A DNA stretch of 64,000 nt from Planctomycetota bacterium (GCA_023417655.1 JAEZFD010000063.1:62001-126000); one strand, 5' to 3'. Positions 46,847 through 57,368 are shown, numbered from the stretch's first letter. A program made the numbers and translations. The notes: generated from the sequence alone by a model not told the origin.

Positions 46847-48064
46847 ATGATGAATTTTAAAGCGATTGCTGATCGATCTTTTCACCGGCGTGCAGGTTTT
46901 ACGCTGGTGGAACTGCTCGTGGCGATGTCAATTCTTGTTGTTCTGGCGACGCTGACAGTCAGTGGATTTCGCTCGACACAGGATGCAGATCGTGTTGGTG
47001 AAGCAGCGTCCACTTTGCGAGCCGCCTTAGAAGGGGCACGCTCCCGCGCAATCCGATTCGAAGAAAAACGCGGCATTCGGCTGCTGCTTGACCCGACGGA
47101 TAAACGACGCGTGACAAGTGTTGTTCAGCTTGTTGAGGGCGAGGAGATCCGGGGAAAGCTTCGATTTGAATTCGATTATGATGAATCCGGCGATACGGAT
47201 TCTATGGGCAAGTGGAGAGTGATCCAACAAGCTCCCAAGCCGGGGGAACGTGAGGACTTCATCCGGTGGAAAGATCTTCAGGACAAGGGATATCTCCGGG
47301 CCGGGACTACGATCTCGGTGGGGAACGACACCTTCACAATTCAGCGCTTTAGCGCTAGCGGGGCCGGCGACGGGGGAGTTGCCCTCGTATTGAATGAGGC
47401 CTACTTAAAAGCAGAGAATACCTCAGGAGATTGGGTGCCAAAAGACGCGGATCCCGACGACGTCAGCAGTCCGGGTACATTTGGACTCGACGGAAGTGTT
47501 GCCTCGCGGGCCGTTCCCTACAGTTTGAAGCTCGCTCCGACACCTTTGGAAGGTGCGGCGCCGGTGACATTTCCTGTCAACACCTGTATCGATCTCGATG
47601 GAAGTAATGTTCCAGATACTTGGCGACCGAGCAGAAATGGAACGGGGGCGCTTGGCAGTTCCGCGGGCACCTATGGTCCCGAGAACAAGGCGTCGGTCAA
47701 CAGTCCATTGGCAATGGACATTATGTTCACGCAACGGGGAGTCGTCGATCGAGAACTGGTCGGAGAGGGCTTCCTCCAGTTCCGCATGGCCCATGTTCAG
47801 GATGTGCTGGACGCTCGTGACAGAGTCCCTGACTTCTGGACCATTATTCCGACTTGCGTTCAAAATCCTAAGTATCCGGCGAAAGTCGTCACGCTCGTCA
47901 CGCAGTCCGGAATGATGCGGGTGTCGGGAGTCGATGGGGAAGACTGTTCACCTTTGAAGCTTGATCCGTCTAATGACGCTGAAACGCCGAGTTATAATAA
48001 TCACACGCTGTCCTTATCCGAGGCGTATCGCCGGGCGAAGCTCGGCAGGGAGGCGTCACGATGA
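46847..48064 (+). CDS. Prepilin-like protein 3 (GspH-like)
   Basis: 405 residues, long for a minor pseudopilin. Leader RRAG/FTLVELLVAMSILVVLATLTVSGF at about 15-40, then EAASTLRAALEGARSRAIRFEEKRGIRLL, which matches the GspH/FimT pattern of a helix followed by a beta strand. The large C-terminal part has no recognised domain. Starts 6 bases after the previous stop and overlaps the next gene by ATGA (48061-48064), so translation is coupled. Confidence 0.8.
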   Translation: MMNFKAIADRSFHRRAGFTLVELLVAMSILVVLATLTVSGFRSTQDADRVGEAASTLRAALEGARSRAIRFEEKRGIRLLLDPTDKRRVTSVVQLVEGEEIRGKLRFEFDYDESGDTDSMGKWRVIQQAPKPGEREDFIRWKDLQDKGYLRAGTTISVGNDTFTIQRFSASGAGDGGVALVLNEAYLKAENTSGDWVPKDADPDDVSSPGTFGLDGSVASRAVPYSLKLAPTPLEGAAPVTFPVNTCIDLDGSNVPDTWRPSRNGTGALGSSAGTYGPENKASVNSPLAMDIMFTQRGVVDRELVGEGFLQFRMAHVQDVLDARDRVPDFWTIIPTCVQNPKYPAKVVTLVTQSGMMRVSGVDGEDCSPLKLDPSNDAETPSYNNHTLSLSEAYRRAKLGREASR

Positions 48065-49422
48065 GGCGAACTTCGCGACGAAAAATCCTCCAGGCGGCTT
48101 TCGGCATTCAACCTCGTTCAGGGGCGACGTTAGTCGAAGTCCTGATGTCACTGCTCATTATGAGTGTGGGCATCGTCTCGGTCTTCAGTCTGTTTCCGCT
48201 GTCAATCCTCAGTTCTGTTCGTGCGACGCAGCTGACTCATGGGCGAATTCATTTTGACAATGTCCCCGAGTTGTTACGCACGATCCCGGAGATGGTTGGG
48301 CCGCCGGTTCATGCTGGTTATCCAGATGTTTGGAATTCCCCAACTTCCAGATGGAGGTCCACTTGGAAGCCGAATACATCTTACCAAGTCGGGGATATTG
48401 TTACTCCTGTGCCGGCAAGTGGGAACCTTTTCCCGTTACCTTATGTTGCTTTACGCTGTATGGCTCCAACTATGGGGGCAGCGCGATCGGGCTCGTCTGA
48501 ACCCGTGTGGGATGTCAATCGTACCGAACAGATTGACGGAGTCGATGGTCTGCAGTGGGAGATGATTTCCGTCCCCAACTATGTCATTGATCCAATCGGA
48601 TTTCATCGTGGGGCGGTGACGTCTCCAGCCTTCTTCGGCAACCGGGATGCAGTTGGAGAGACGGCGTCGATCCAAACTCTTCTTCCGAGGCGGCAAAAGG
48701 TGAGTGATACCGAGAAGATCGCTTTAGAGGTCTTGGCGTCTCCCGATTCTTGGTCAGTGGATTTGACCGCGCTTCCATTATCGATCTCTACGAGTGGAAG
48801 TGGAACGACTGTCACCTTTTCCTCGAACCTCAATTTCGAGGGACTCTCGATTGATCGGACTCGCGCAGTCTTTTCAAGCGTTGATGGTACCCGGCGATTG
48901 ACGCGATTCTTGAGACCGCCCGTGACGGGGGCGGAGTTGAATATTGACGCGCCGATTCCTCTGGATTTTCTTGGTCCCGCGAGAATTGAGACCTACACCC
49001 CGCGATACAGCTGTTTTATCGCAGTCCGGAATCGCGGCTTTGATTCCCTGCCGACGGCGTACTGCGTTGTTTGTTTCAATCGACAGAGTTCGGCCGAATC
49101 GGAGCATGCTTACCTGGCAAACTTCGGGAACTCATCCTTCAACGCCGTGGCTGATCTGGCGGATCGGAATCTCCGTTCCGACCAGGTTCGGATTGTTTGG
49201 ATTGACGGCAACGAACCGGACCCGTTGTTGAAGGAAGGGGGGTACATGATGGATGCCCGCAATAGCTGCTTCTATCGGGTGACTGGCGTGCAACGCAGTG
49301 GAGATACTGCCACGCTCACGTTAAATCAGAGTATTCCCTATGACTCTATGACGACGAACGCAACGGGTGCCGGCTACGCGATCTTCCTGCCGGGAATTAT
49401 CCACGTTTATGAGTTTCAGTAG
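48061..49422 (+). CDS. Prepilin-like protein 4 (GspI/PilV-like)
   Basis: 453 residues. The leader reads RSG/ATLVEVLMSLLIMSVGIVSVFSLFPLS at about 20-46; Ala replaces Phe at +1, and Glu +5 is kept. The EVLMSLLIMSVGI pattern matches GspI/PilV. The remainder, more than 400 residues, is beta-rich and has no known domain; ordinary GspI is about 120 residues. Overlaps the preceding gene by 4 bases. Probably a minor pseudopilin enlarged with an exposed domain. Confidence 0.8.
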   Translation: MRRTSRRKILQAAFGIQPRSGATLVEVLMSLLIMSVGIVSVFSLFPLSILSSVRATQLTHGRIHFDNVPELLRTIPEMVGPPVHAGYPDVWNSPTSRWRSTWKPNTSYQVGDIVTPVPASGNLFPLPYVALRCMAPTMGAARSGSSEPVWDVNRTEQIDGVDGLQWEMISVPNYVIDPIGFHRGAVTSPAFFGNRDAVGETASIQTLLPRRQKVSDTEKIALEVLASPDSWSVDLTALPLSISTSGSGTTVTFSSNLNFEGLSIDRTRAVFSSVDGTRRLTRFLRPPVTGAELNIDAPIPLDFLGPARIETYTPRYSCFIAVRNRGFDSLPTAYCVVCFNRQSSAESEHAYLANFGNSSFNAVADLADRNLRSDQVRIVWIDGNEPDPLLKEGGYMMDARNSCFYRVTGVQRSGDTATLTLNQSIPYDSMTTNATGAGYAIFLPGIIHVYEFQ

Positions 49423-49500
49423 TCGTTTCAGCTCGCAGGCGGAGCGTCATTGTCGGGCCGGGTGACTCTCGGCGGGTGCGGTGAATCGAAAGTGAATTCA

Positions 49501-51162
49501 ATGTTTGCGACCACTGATCAAGTCAGATCGAACCGTGCCGCAGTTCGCCATGCGCGATCAGGCGGGTTCACGTTGGTTGAAATGATGGTCGCCACTGGTC
49601 TGGTGGTCCTGATCATGTCGCTCTTTGCGCAGATCTTCGGGACAGCAGTCGGCACGATTTCCGAACAACGCGGGATGGCGAATAATGATCAGAAGGCCAG
49701 GATCGTTTCCGAACTCCTGAGGAACGATCTCCGGTTCATGACCTATAAACAGTCGGGGCGGCTGGGAATGGCTGCTGGGATCGTTCCCTTCGTGCCTGGG
49801 GATGATCCTGCCGTCTGGGACTTCGAAGCTCAGAAAGGATATTTCTATCTGTCTGAGAATGACCCTGAGGATGGCAGCGACGATGTTCTGCAGTTCACGG
49901 TTGAACTGAAGGGCCGCAACGCCGACGACTTCTTCTACGGCAAGGCCGCCGGGCTTGAAGACGCTGGACAGAATCAGCCGGTGAATGACGGTGGATCCAC
50001 AGTTTCTCCAGGGAAGTCGCGGTGTGCCGAGGTCTCTTATTTCCTCAGGCATGGAACGCTCTACCGTCGTGTGCTGTTGCTTCGGGATCCCCCTGAACAA
50101 AATCCGGCCTGGACTGAGCAACCGGTAGATAATGGCATGGGTGAACCACTGTACGGAGATGGGAACGAGAACTATGTTCCTGCCGGCCAGAGCTTCTGGT
50201 CAGTATTTGACTATTCAGCCAGTCGTTTCTACCCCGCTAGCGGGAATTCTCACCTCTGGTTTAACGGGAAGAGTTCTCTCGATAACAGTGGGGCGACCTC
50301 TCCACCAACCTCAATTGCCCTCCCGTGGTACCGGTTTGGGCACTTGAATTCAGTTGGAAACACAAACCATGGTCAGCCGGTTGAGTTCGCTCGAATTCGG
50401 ACGGCTGCTGGACACTCTCAATACTTTTTTGGACGATTCACTCAGGCCGAGACTTCCAGCCCGGCGATGCAATATCCGGGGGTCGAGGGAGGCTGGGGCA
50501 ATTCACTTCCAAATCGGTCAAATGTCGATTCTGGAGACTCTGAGATCGACGACGAAGGGAATTTCAAGGCATTCAAAGTTAATGACAAACTCGGAGACCG
50601 CTTTGGGGAAGACGTCCTATTAACTAATGTCGAGGCCTTCGATGTCGAAGTTTGGGACCCAGAGTTGAAAATCTTCGTTCAGCTCGGACGGAAAGAAACA
50701 ACGGCAGACATCGACTCCGGGAATGTATCCGCTTTTGGGGACCATTCTGGTGCCTTTACAAATCCAGCATACGGCCCGAAAAATGCTGACAACGTGATTT
50801 TCGATACCTGGCACCCGAACGCTGAGGTGGGAGGGGATACCGATCCCCCGATGCTGCCTTTGCTTCAGTCTGATCCGCAACCATGGGCGGCCACTACGTA
50901 TTCAGTAGGCGCTAGCGTTTCGATTCCAAGCGTGCCCAGCGGAAGTTGGGTCTATAAGGTGATCAGCGGAAGCGGCACATCTGTGGATGATCCCAACGAT
51001 GGAACGCCCGAGCTGAATGAAATTGTCGTTGATAACGGCATCACTTGGCAGTGCGTTGACAACCGCGTCGGTCTGCGGGCGATCCGGGTGACTGTTCGCT
51101 ATCTGGATCCGCAGACTCAGATGCCGAGGCAGGTCACTGTGTTGCATTCGTTTGCTAAATAG
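49501..51162 (+). CDS. Prepilin-like protein 5 (GspJ/PilW-like)
   Basis: 553 residues from ATG 49501; a TTG 17 codons upstream is open but less likely. Leader RSGG/FTLVEMMVATGLVVLIMSLFAQIFGTAV at about 20-48, followed by EQRGMANNDQKARIVSELLRNDLRFM, the long N-terminal helix layout of GspJ/PilW. C-terminal VGLRAIRVTVRYLDPQT matches the GspJ ending strand. More than twice the usual length of about 200. Lies between the GspI-like and GspK-like genes, the canonical position for GspJ. Confidence 0.82.
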   Translation: MFATTDQVRSNRAAVRHARSGGFTLVEMMVATGLVVLIMSLFAQIFGTAVGTISEQRGMANNDQKARIVSELLRNDLRFMTYKQSGRLGMAAGIVPFVPGDDPAVWDFEAQKGYFYLSENDPEDGSDDVLQFTVELKGRNADDFFYGKAAGLEDAGQNQPVNDGGSTVSPGKSRCAEVSYFLRHGTLYRRVLLLRDPPEQNPAWTEQPVDNGMGEPLYGDGNENYVPAGQSFWSVFDYSASRFYPASGNSHLWFNGKSSLDNSGATSPPTSIALPWYRFGHLNSVGNTNHGQPVEFARIRTAAGHSQYFFGRFTQAETSSPAMQYPGVEGGWGNSLPNRSNVDSGDSEIDDEGNFKAFKVNDKLGDRFGEDVLLTNVEAFDVEVWDPELKIFVQLGRKETTADIDSGNVSAFGDHSGAFTNPAYGPKNADNVIFDTWHPNAEVGGDTDPPMLPLLQSDPQPWAATTYSVGASVSIPSVPSGSWVYKVISGSGTSVDDPNDGTPELNEIVVDNGITWQCVDNRVGLRAIRVTVRYLDPQTQMPRQVTVLHSFAK

Positions 51163-51253
51163 TCAACGTGCTAAAGATGTCAGTTGAAACTGGGTGGAGC
51201 TGGTCGGGTCAGTCTGGCGGAACACTGGACGGGCGAATGGAAGAGTTGGTCCC

Positions 51254-54200
51254 ATGAAACGAAATCTGATCACTCCTGTCATTCAATCACGACGCGGCGG
51301 TGCCGTCATCATTGTCGTGATTTCTCTGATGACGACGCTGGTGTTTCTCGGGCTGTTCTTCTGGAGCTGGACAAGCCAGGAAGTGGCGAACGCAGAAGTC
51401 TTCGCTGACCCGGCATCCAACCTGCCGACGGTCGTCAATCCAAATGCGCTGTTCGATATGGCTGCCGAGCAGCTGATTGTCGGAACGCGAAACGAATTTG
51501 GAAATAGTGCTTTGTGGGGAGGGGTGCATTCCATGCTCGCCCACCAGATTGGGAAGATAAATCCCGATCTGACACCGGTGCGGACAAACGTCGGGACCGG
51601 ACGTGGAATCGTGATGGAATTCACCGATTCCAACAACAATGGCGTGTTTGACTACGACTCCGAAGAGATTCGCTTCCGGTACACCAATGCTGATGACCTT
51701 TCGTCTCCGGGAGACGTGCTCGAGGCGGACGAATTAGTTCTGAATTATTCGCCCCTTTCTGGTGTTACGTTGGATCCAAAGTTTGGTCCGAACGTCGATT
51801 ACACCTACCCCGATATCAATAACTTATTCCTTGCGCACGAGGAGGTGACGACTGTTACCAACGGGGGAGGTTCAGAAAACTACCGTGTGATCATCCCATC
51901 ATTCTTCCGTCCGCAACTATTCTCGGGCTATCGCGAAGCTCAGAGCTTCGCGACACTTTATGACGACAATCATGGCGGAAAGATCCTTCGGCCGCATAAG
52001 TTGCATCGTTATTCTGACAATTCAGAACGGTATCTGACGGCTGATATGACGACCGCTCCGCAAAGTGGGAATATGGAACGGCGGTTAAAGCAGTTTCCGT
52101 TTCCTGCAACGGGCCGATTCGGAGTCTTTACCGGTGTTTCCGATCCGGCGTTGGCCAATGACTATACGTTTCTCGATGTCGACCTGGATAACGACGGCGT
52201 CAACGATTCGATCTGGATCGATCTTGATCTGCCGATGTTGAATCTGCCTGGAGGATATCAGTATGTCCCGATGGCGAGCTTCAAGATCTTAGACGCCGAC
52301 GGATTATTGAATCTGAACGCCCATGGCAACATTCAGGGATCGGAAGCTCTGGGGCGAAATGAGCACAGCGATGAACCGGTTTCGGTGTCGAATTTGGGAA
52401 TGTCGCGAAGTGAGGTGAACCCGCTTTGGGCATTAACTGGGCAGCTGACTGGAAAGTCTCCGGCTGAAGTCGCTTTAGCGTTGCGGAATGTGCAAGATCG
52501 GTTTCCTGCAGTCTCCAGCCCGAGCCAAATGCAGTTAGCGAATCTTGAGCTGTATATGCTCCTGAGCGGCTGGGAGCCCGAAGGGGTAAGTCTGCAGACA
52601 GTTCTTGGGAGGTATGGAGAGAAGGATGTCGTCGACCAATTCGGCGGCGCCAGGGCCGGACGAACCGGTGTCGATGACGACGAAGATAACGGCAGGTTCG
52701 GAATCGCATCGACGGATAACAGCTTGAGTGGATTGTCCATTCCGGGCTATATCCATCCACTCTCACCGGTTGGTTTAGGGCTGAGAGGGTTTGGGGATGC
52801 TTCCGTCGCGAGTTACCTGCAGAGTGGGGGAAGCCGTCGGCTCCAGTCTCTTTCGGCGACTCCGACGCCTGTTCAGTGGCCGATGTATGGAAATTTTCGC
52901 AGGTCTGTTCGCTATCTGCCAGAGCTGCAGGATGGGGCCGCGCCCGTGAGCGACCTGCTGGTTGACGAGGACGACGAGACGATCTTGGATCCGTCAAATT
53001 TAAACTATGGAGTCTATGACTCACCATTCGCTGCCTCCGAGAATGGCGCCCTCCAGCTTAGTGAATCGGACTGGCAAAAGTTGGGGATCATGTCACGTGT
53101 CAGAACGCTAGCCGCGGCGAATTTCGAGCATGCTAACAACGCAGAAGAGATTCGCCGGCGTTTCTCGACAGATTCATGGGATCGTCTTGAATTCAATTAT
53201 GCAGTGCCGCCTGGGCGGAGTTGGGAACTTGGCGGGCCCAACCCGGAGTGGGGCGGAGATGGCTCATTTCCGCCTTGGATCTCTGGTGCCACGGTACAGC
53301 CATTTCGAGCCGAAATCCGGGATCTCTTCCGGACTGAGTTCGACGCGAACCACCCACTCGGTATCAGCCGTGTGAGTCCACGTCATCGCCTGAATTTAAA
53401 CGGGATTCTGTCAGACGACCGTGCCCACGGTGGAGAGGCCGCGTTTGTTGACGGAAGTCCGCGCTACCGAAATCTGGTACCGCATCCAGCTCCGGAACCT
53501 CGTGCGCCGCTGACTGGGAATTCTTCGCTCCTAGACAATCCAAACTTCCACGCCCCTTTAATTACTCCTTCGATCAGCTCTATCACTGGGGATCAGTGTG
53601 CACAAGAATGGTGGGCTCGCTATGACCGACAACGTCTTGCGAGAGACCTGTATTGTTTGCTCTGGGTTCTGGGGAACGGGAACGACAACGGTACCCCGCC
53701 TGATGCAGTCCAGGCACGCGAGATGGCGCAGTTTGCAGTGAACGTCGTCGACGCGTTGGATCGAGACAACGTGATTACGAGATTCGAGTATGACCCCCAT
53801 TTGGAAGATGGATGGGACACAAACCCTGCCAATCTGCAGGTGGTCTATGGAATCGAAGAGCAGCAACTTGTCTTCTCGGAATGGCTGCTGATCGAAACCG
53901 CGTCTGAGGATGAGGACTCTCCGCGAACGCTCCATGATGACAGAGGTCATAACGATGAGGGACATCGTTTCCTTTACCTCGAGCTCCGAAATACAAGTGC
54001 AGAAGATCTCAAGCTTGACGAGCAATGGCGGATCGTGCGGGTATCGGATGGGGGAATGGCCGGATCTGAAGTCATCGACATCGCAGTCGAATTTCGTACA
54101 AGCAACGGTAGTTCGAAGGTGGTGCCGCCCGGTGGGATCTTCACAATCGCTTGTCACGATGGAGCAGTCAAGAACGGGAATGGAGATGTCGTCGGAAGTA

Positions 54201-55786
54201 CACTCTATGTGAATGTCTCGGATGATACAGACGGGGGGCCGCTGCAGGCGATTGTACCGATCGCGACCGGAAGTGGTGGACAAATTGTCAGTAATACTCT
54301 GGTGCCGGAGCCCTTGCTGGACTTGGATCTGACTCCACCGGACAGTCATGCCCACAGGGGGTTTCGCGAGTTCACAAATAAGAGTGCTGCCTATGTCGGC
54401 GCCACGCTCGTGGAACAGTTGGAAGGAAATGTCGCTGGGCCGGAATTTAAACTATTGTTGCAGCGCCGCAAGAACCTGCATGCGACGGTCCCGAGTGATA
54501 CAGAGTGGATCGAAGTGGATCGAATTGAGATTGATCCAGCGGGATTCGGGACAACGTCCCCGTTTACTACGGGAAGTAATCCGAATCAATCACACTTGGA
54601 AGCTCAAGTAGGGGCTCGCAAAAGTCAGGAGAGGCCGCATCCTTTTGCAGATAAGTTTGAGACGAACGACTCATCCGAACTGAGAAAACATTCGTTGCGG
54701 AGCCATGACCACCCAGAGAAAAATTTTGCCAATTACGCTTGGAGAAAGGATCATACCGACGAACCATTCCCTCATTGGCAGCCACATTTTAATCGGGACT
54801 TCTCTTCAGTGATGGAGCTGCTCTCGATTCCTCTCTATGGGAACCGTGGGGGTACTGAAAGCTCGTTCCCGGTCGCTTACGATTCGACGACATTCAGGAA
54901 TGCGGGGACGGTTCCAAATCTTGTGGACAATGATGACCGGATGTCCGGGATTAGAACCGCTCAAGTCCGATTCCTGAATCCCGGTCCCGATCTTGATGAA
55001 TACCCGCCAACGCATCCTTGGCGGGAGGACTTGGCAACGATTCCACACTATCGCAATCGGTGGTATCGTCTCCTCGAGTTCGTTGAGGTGAAGTCGCGGG
55101 ATCAGCTGCGAATGGATGCAATTACTGCAGTTCAGCGAAGGACACCAGGAAAGGTCAATTTAAACACAATTCGGGACGAGTCCGTCCTTGCAGGATTGGT
55201 CGACGACCCGCATTGTATTGATCCTCGAAATAAGATGTCTGCGACTACGGAAGGCCTCGACGGGCGGAAATGGTACGACGAATTTCGGAGGGCACGAGAT
55301 GGCGTTGATCCACTCATGGAGGACGCTGGACTCAGCGGAATTCACATTCCTGGTGCGCTGACTTCGAAGCCATTTCGTGCCTTCAGTGTGCTTGAGGAAT
55401 CAGCGGCGGGGAACAGGGATGGCGGTGCGGCATCGACCGTCCTTCGGGTACGTCCTGGTGATCCTGGCGAGGGGCTTTTCCAACTCGCAGAGGTCGATGC
55501 CGATGGAATTGCGCTCGATCATCACACCCGCAATCGAATCTTGGCGAAGATTGCCAACAACACGACAACGAGGAGTCACGTGTTCTTCGTCTGGATGGGG
55601 TTGGATTTCTTCGAAGCCCATCGGAAAGTGAATGGACAAGTGCAGATTGGATCGAGGTCAGAGGACTTGCCTCGCTACCGGATGTTCTGTGTCGTGGACA
55701 TGTCACGGTTGGAGGAGGCGTATAATCCGATCAATGGCACATTTGACTTCAGAAAATTCATCATTCATCGTCAACTTTTGCCGTAG
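51254..55786 (+). CDS. Giant GspK-like minor pseudopilin
   Basis: 1510 residues from ATG 51254 (GGAAGAG upstream). The N-terminus has a basic leader, RRGGAVIIVVISLMTTLVFL, without Glu +5, as in GspK tip proteins. GspK's DLxGRxNLN-type signature appears as DADGLLNLNAHG near 345-356, again as HRLNLNG near 711, and the classic PGKVNLNT near 1300, within the usual C-terminal helical region. Ordinary GspK is about 330 residues, so this is 4-5 times larger, with stretches of unique beta-rich sequence. The end, FRKFIIHRQLLP, looks natural. Likely caps the filament or binds a substrate. Confidence 0.82.
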   Translation: MKRNLITPVIQSRRGGAVIIVVISLMTTLVFLGLFFWSWTSQEVANAEVFADPASNLPTVVNPNALFDMAAEQLIVGTRNEFGNSALWGGVHSMLAHQIGKINPDLTPVRTNVGTGRGIVMEFTDSNNNGVFDYDSEEIRFRYTNADDLSSPGDVLEADELVLNYSPLSGVTLDPKFGPNVDYTYPDINNLFLAHEEVTTVTNGGGSENYRVIIPSFFRPQLFSGYREAQSFATLYDDNHGGKILRPHKLHRYSDNSERYLTADMTTAPQSGNMERRLKQFPFPATGRFGVFTGVSDPALANDYTFLDVDLDNDGVNDSIWIDLDLPMLNLPGGYQYVPMASFKILDADGLLNLNAHGNIQGSEALGRNEHSDEPVSVSNLGMSRSEVNPLWALTGQLTGKSPAEVALALRNVQDRFPAVSSPSQMQLANLELYMLLSGWEPEGVSLQTVLGRYGEKDVVDQFGGARAGRTGVDDDEDNGRFGIASTDNSLSGLSIPGYIHPLSPVGLGLRGFGDASVASYLQSGGSRRLQSLSATPTPVQWPMYGNFRRSVRYLPELQDGAAPVSDLLVDEDDETILDPSNLNYGVYDSPFAASENGALQLSESDWQKLGIMSRVRTLAAANFEHANNAEEIRRRFSTDSWDRLEFNYAVPPGRSWELGGPNPEWGGDGSFPPWISGATVQPFRAEIRDLFRTEFDANHPLGISRVSPRHRLNLNGILSDDRAHGGEAAFVDGSPRYRNLVPHPAPEPRAPLTGNSSLLDNPNFHAPLITPSISSITGDQCAQEWWARYDRQRLARDLYCLLWVLGNGNDNGTPPDAVQAREMAQFAVNVVDALDRDNVITRFEYDPHLEDGWDTNPANLQVVYGIEEQQLVFSEWLLIETASEDEDSPRTLHDDRGHNDEGHRFLYLELRNTSAEDLKLDEQWRIVRVSDGGMAGSEVIDIAVEFRTSNGSSKVVPPGGIFTIACHDGAVKNGNGDVVGSTLYVNVSDDTDGGPLQAIVPIATGSGGQIVSNTLVPEPLLDLDLTPPDSHAHRGFREFTNKSAAYVGATLVEQLEGNVAGPEFKLLLQRRKNLHATVPSDTEWIEVDRIEIDPAGFGTTSPFTTGSNPNQSHLEAQVGARKSQERPHPFADKFETNDSSELRKHSLRSHDHPEKNFANYAWRKDHTDEPFPHWQPHFNRDFSSVMELLSIPLYGNRGGTESSFPVAYDSTTFRNAGTVPNLVDNDDRMSGIRTAQVRFLNPGPDLDEYPPTHPWREDLATIPHYRNRWYRLLEFVEVKSRDQLRMDAITAVQRRTPGKVNLNTIRDESVLAGLVDDPHCIDPRNKMSATTEGLDGRKWYDEFRRARDGVDPLMEDAGLSGIHIPGALTSKPFRAFSVLEESAAGNRDGGAASTVLRVRPGDPGEGLFQLAEVDADGIALDHHTRNRILAKIANNTTTRSHVFFVWMGLDFFEAHRKVNGQVQIGSRSEDLPRYRMFCVVDMSRLEEAYNPINGTFDFRKFIIHRQLLP

Positions 55787-55801
55787 AATACTGTTGTCGG
55801 C

Positions 55802-55966
55802 GTGCGTTTCTATTCCACATGGGATCGAGAATTGCTCTACAGTGCCTTGGCCCGAAAAATCCGCGAAAAGCGTCGAGAGCGGATCGAATCGGGACGATTG
55901 CAGCGTGACTCGGAAAGAAAGTTACTGAAAAACGCGGCAGTCGAGTTCTTGGGTGTTGCGTTTTAA
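55802..55966 (+). CDS. Small open frame in phase with the upstream stop, uncertain
   Basis: A 54-residue open frame starting GTG 55802, in the same reading frame as the giant GspK-like gene and separated from its TAG by five sense codons. The product is basic and probably helical: WDRELLYSALARKIREKRRE ... RKLLKNAAVEFLG. Codons look normal. There is no ribosome-binding site. It could be a short real gene, a readthrough extension or chance. The rest of 55787-56228 has nothing else. Confidence 0.3.
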   Translation: MRFYSTWDRELLYSALARKIREKRRERIESGRLQRDSERKLLKNAAVEFLGVAF

Positions 55967-56228
55967 TGCAATTGAGTTCAGGGTGAGTTGATTCATCTCG
56001 CAGGTGGTTGAATCGCTTAGAAAAATCCTGACTCTGAAGAGGCGAAAGTCCCCAGGCGTCAGGGTGGGGCGTCTGGAAGTGTTGAGCGGCGGGTCTGGTT
56101 CAATTGTTTTGAGTTTGTTTCTATTCTAGGAAAGCAGTCACACAGTCATCAGGGGTCTCCAGTCAGGTAAGTGCCTGACTCAAGGTGAGGCCGGTTGATT
56201 GAGGGATCCTGAAATCGCGGAGAAGTCC

Positions 56229-57368
56229 ATGAAAGTTCGCCTCGCTTCCAGACATGCCAAGCCGCAGCGTGGCGGCTTCACACTGATCGAACTGCTGGTG
56301 GTGATCTCGATCATCGCCGTGCTCGCCTCATTAATTCTGCCCGGTGTGCAGAATGCCCGAGAAGCGGCGAGGCGCATCACGTGTCTCAATAATATGAAGA
56401 ACGTGGGGCTGGCGACATTAAATTATGCAACAACCAATAACGGGGATTTTCCACCACTGGTTGGCCGTGATGATTACTTCACGGTGGCGGCAGTGACAGA
56501 TACAGCAAAAACTCGCGTGCCTGCCCCTTGGACCGTCCATTTGTTGCCGTACCTTGATCAAGCTGGTTTGGCGGAACGGCTGAAAACTGAGTCGCTCGCA
56601 CGGGTTGATGCAGTCGAAACTCTTCAGCTTACGTTAACTGATATCCCTAGCGTGAAAGTGTTTACCTGTCCTAATGACCAAACGTCTGACGACAAGGGGG
56701 CTCTTAGTTTCTGTGCCAACGCAGGCTATATTGGCAGTGAATTGTGGGGTTCGGATAATGCGACTCATCGAATCCAAGTGCTGAGTACAGACACTCCGCC
56801 TGAGGTGTTGTTCTATAAGTGGAAGGACATCACAACTGAAGCGGATGGCGATCAGACGAGCGACCAGTATGCAAAACGCACATTAGCCACTGGTGTCTTC
56901 TGGCGTCAGAATAGCATTGGTAGTGGAGGCTCATTCAATCCGACGCAGTTGAAAATGACCATCGACCGAGTCCGTGATGGGACAACACAGACATTGATGT
57001 TTTCGGAGAATATTTCGAACGGTGGATGGTTACCTCGAAACGCTGCAAGTGGAGGAGCAACTGCAGACTTGGGATTCGGCTTCCAAGTTTTAACAGAGGA
57101 CGGTGTGCCTGCAGTGCCGCTGGGGGCTGTCGGTGTAGAAACTGTCGCCAGCAACGAAACAAAAGAGTCACGTATCAATTCGAGTTTGACAGCCACAGCT
57201 GCCATTGCTCGTCCGTCATCGTTACATCCACAGGTTGTCAATGCAGTGTTTTGTGACGGGAGTGCGAAAACACTGAATCAAACGATCAGTGATAGTGTTT
57301 ACGCCCGATTGATTTCGCCCAATGGCAATTCATTTCGGCAGAAGATCTTAAGCAATACGGACTTCTGA
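56229..57368 (+). CDS. DUF1559 prepilin-like protein at the end of the pilus/secretion locus
   Basis: 379 residues from ATG 56229 (GGAGAAG upstream). Leader RGG/FTLIELLVVISIIAVLASLILPGV at about 15-40, then QNAREAARRITCLNNMKNVGLATLNY. The C-terminus has SSLHPQVVNAVFCDGSAK and a variant ending, without the usual GEF, so it is a diverged branch. Same strand as the pseudopilin genes but after a 440-base gap, so probably its own promoter. A strong terminator follows. Confidence 0.85.
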   Translation: MKVRLASRHAKPQRGGFTLIELLVVISIIAVLASLILPGVQNAREAARRITCLNNMKNVGLATLNYATTNNGDFPPLVGRDDYFTVAAVTDTAKTRVPAPWTVHLLPYLDQAGLAERLKTESLARVDAVETLQLTLTDIPSVKVFTCPNDQTSDDKGALSFCANAGYIGSELWGSDNATHRIQVLSTDTPPEVLFYKWKDITTEADGDQTSDQYAKRTLATGVFWRQNSIGSGGSFNPTQLKMTIDRVRDGTTQTLMFSENISNGGWLPRNAASGGATADLGFGFQVLTEDGVPAVPLGAVGVETVASNETKESRINSSLTATAAIARPSSLHPQVVNAVFCDGSAKTLNQTISDSVYARLISPNGNSFRQKILSNTDF

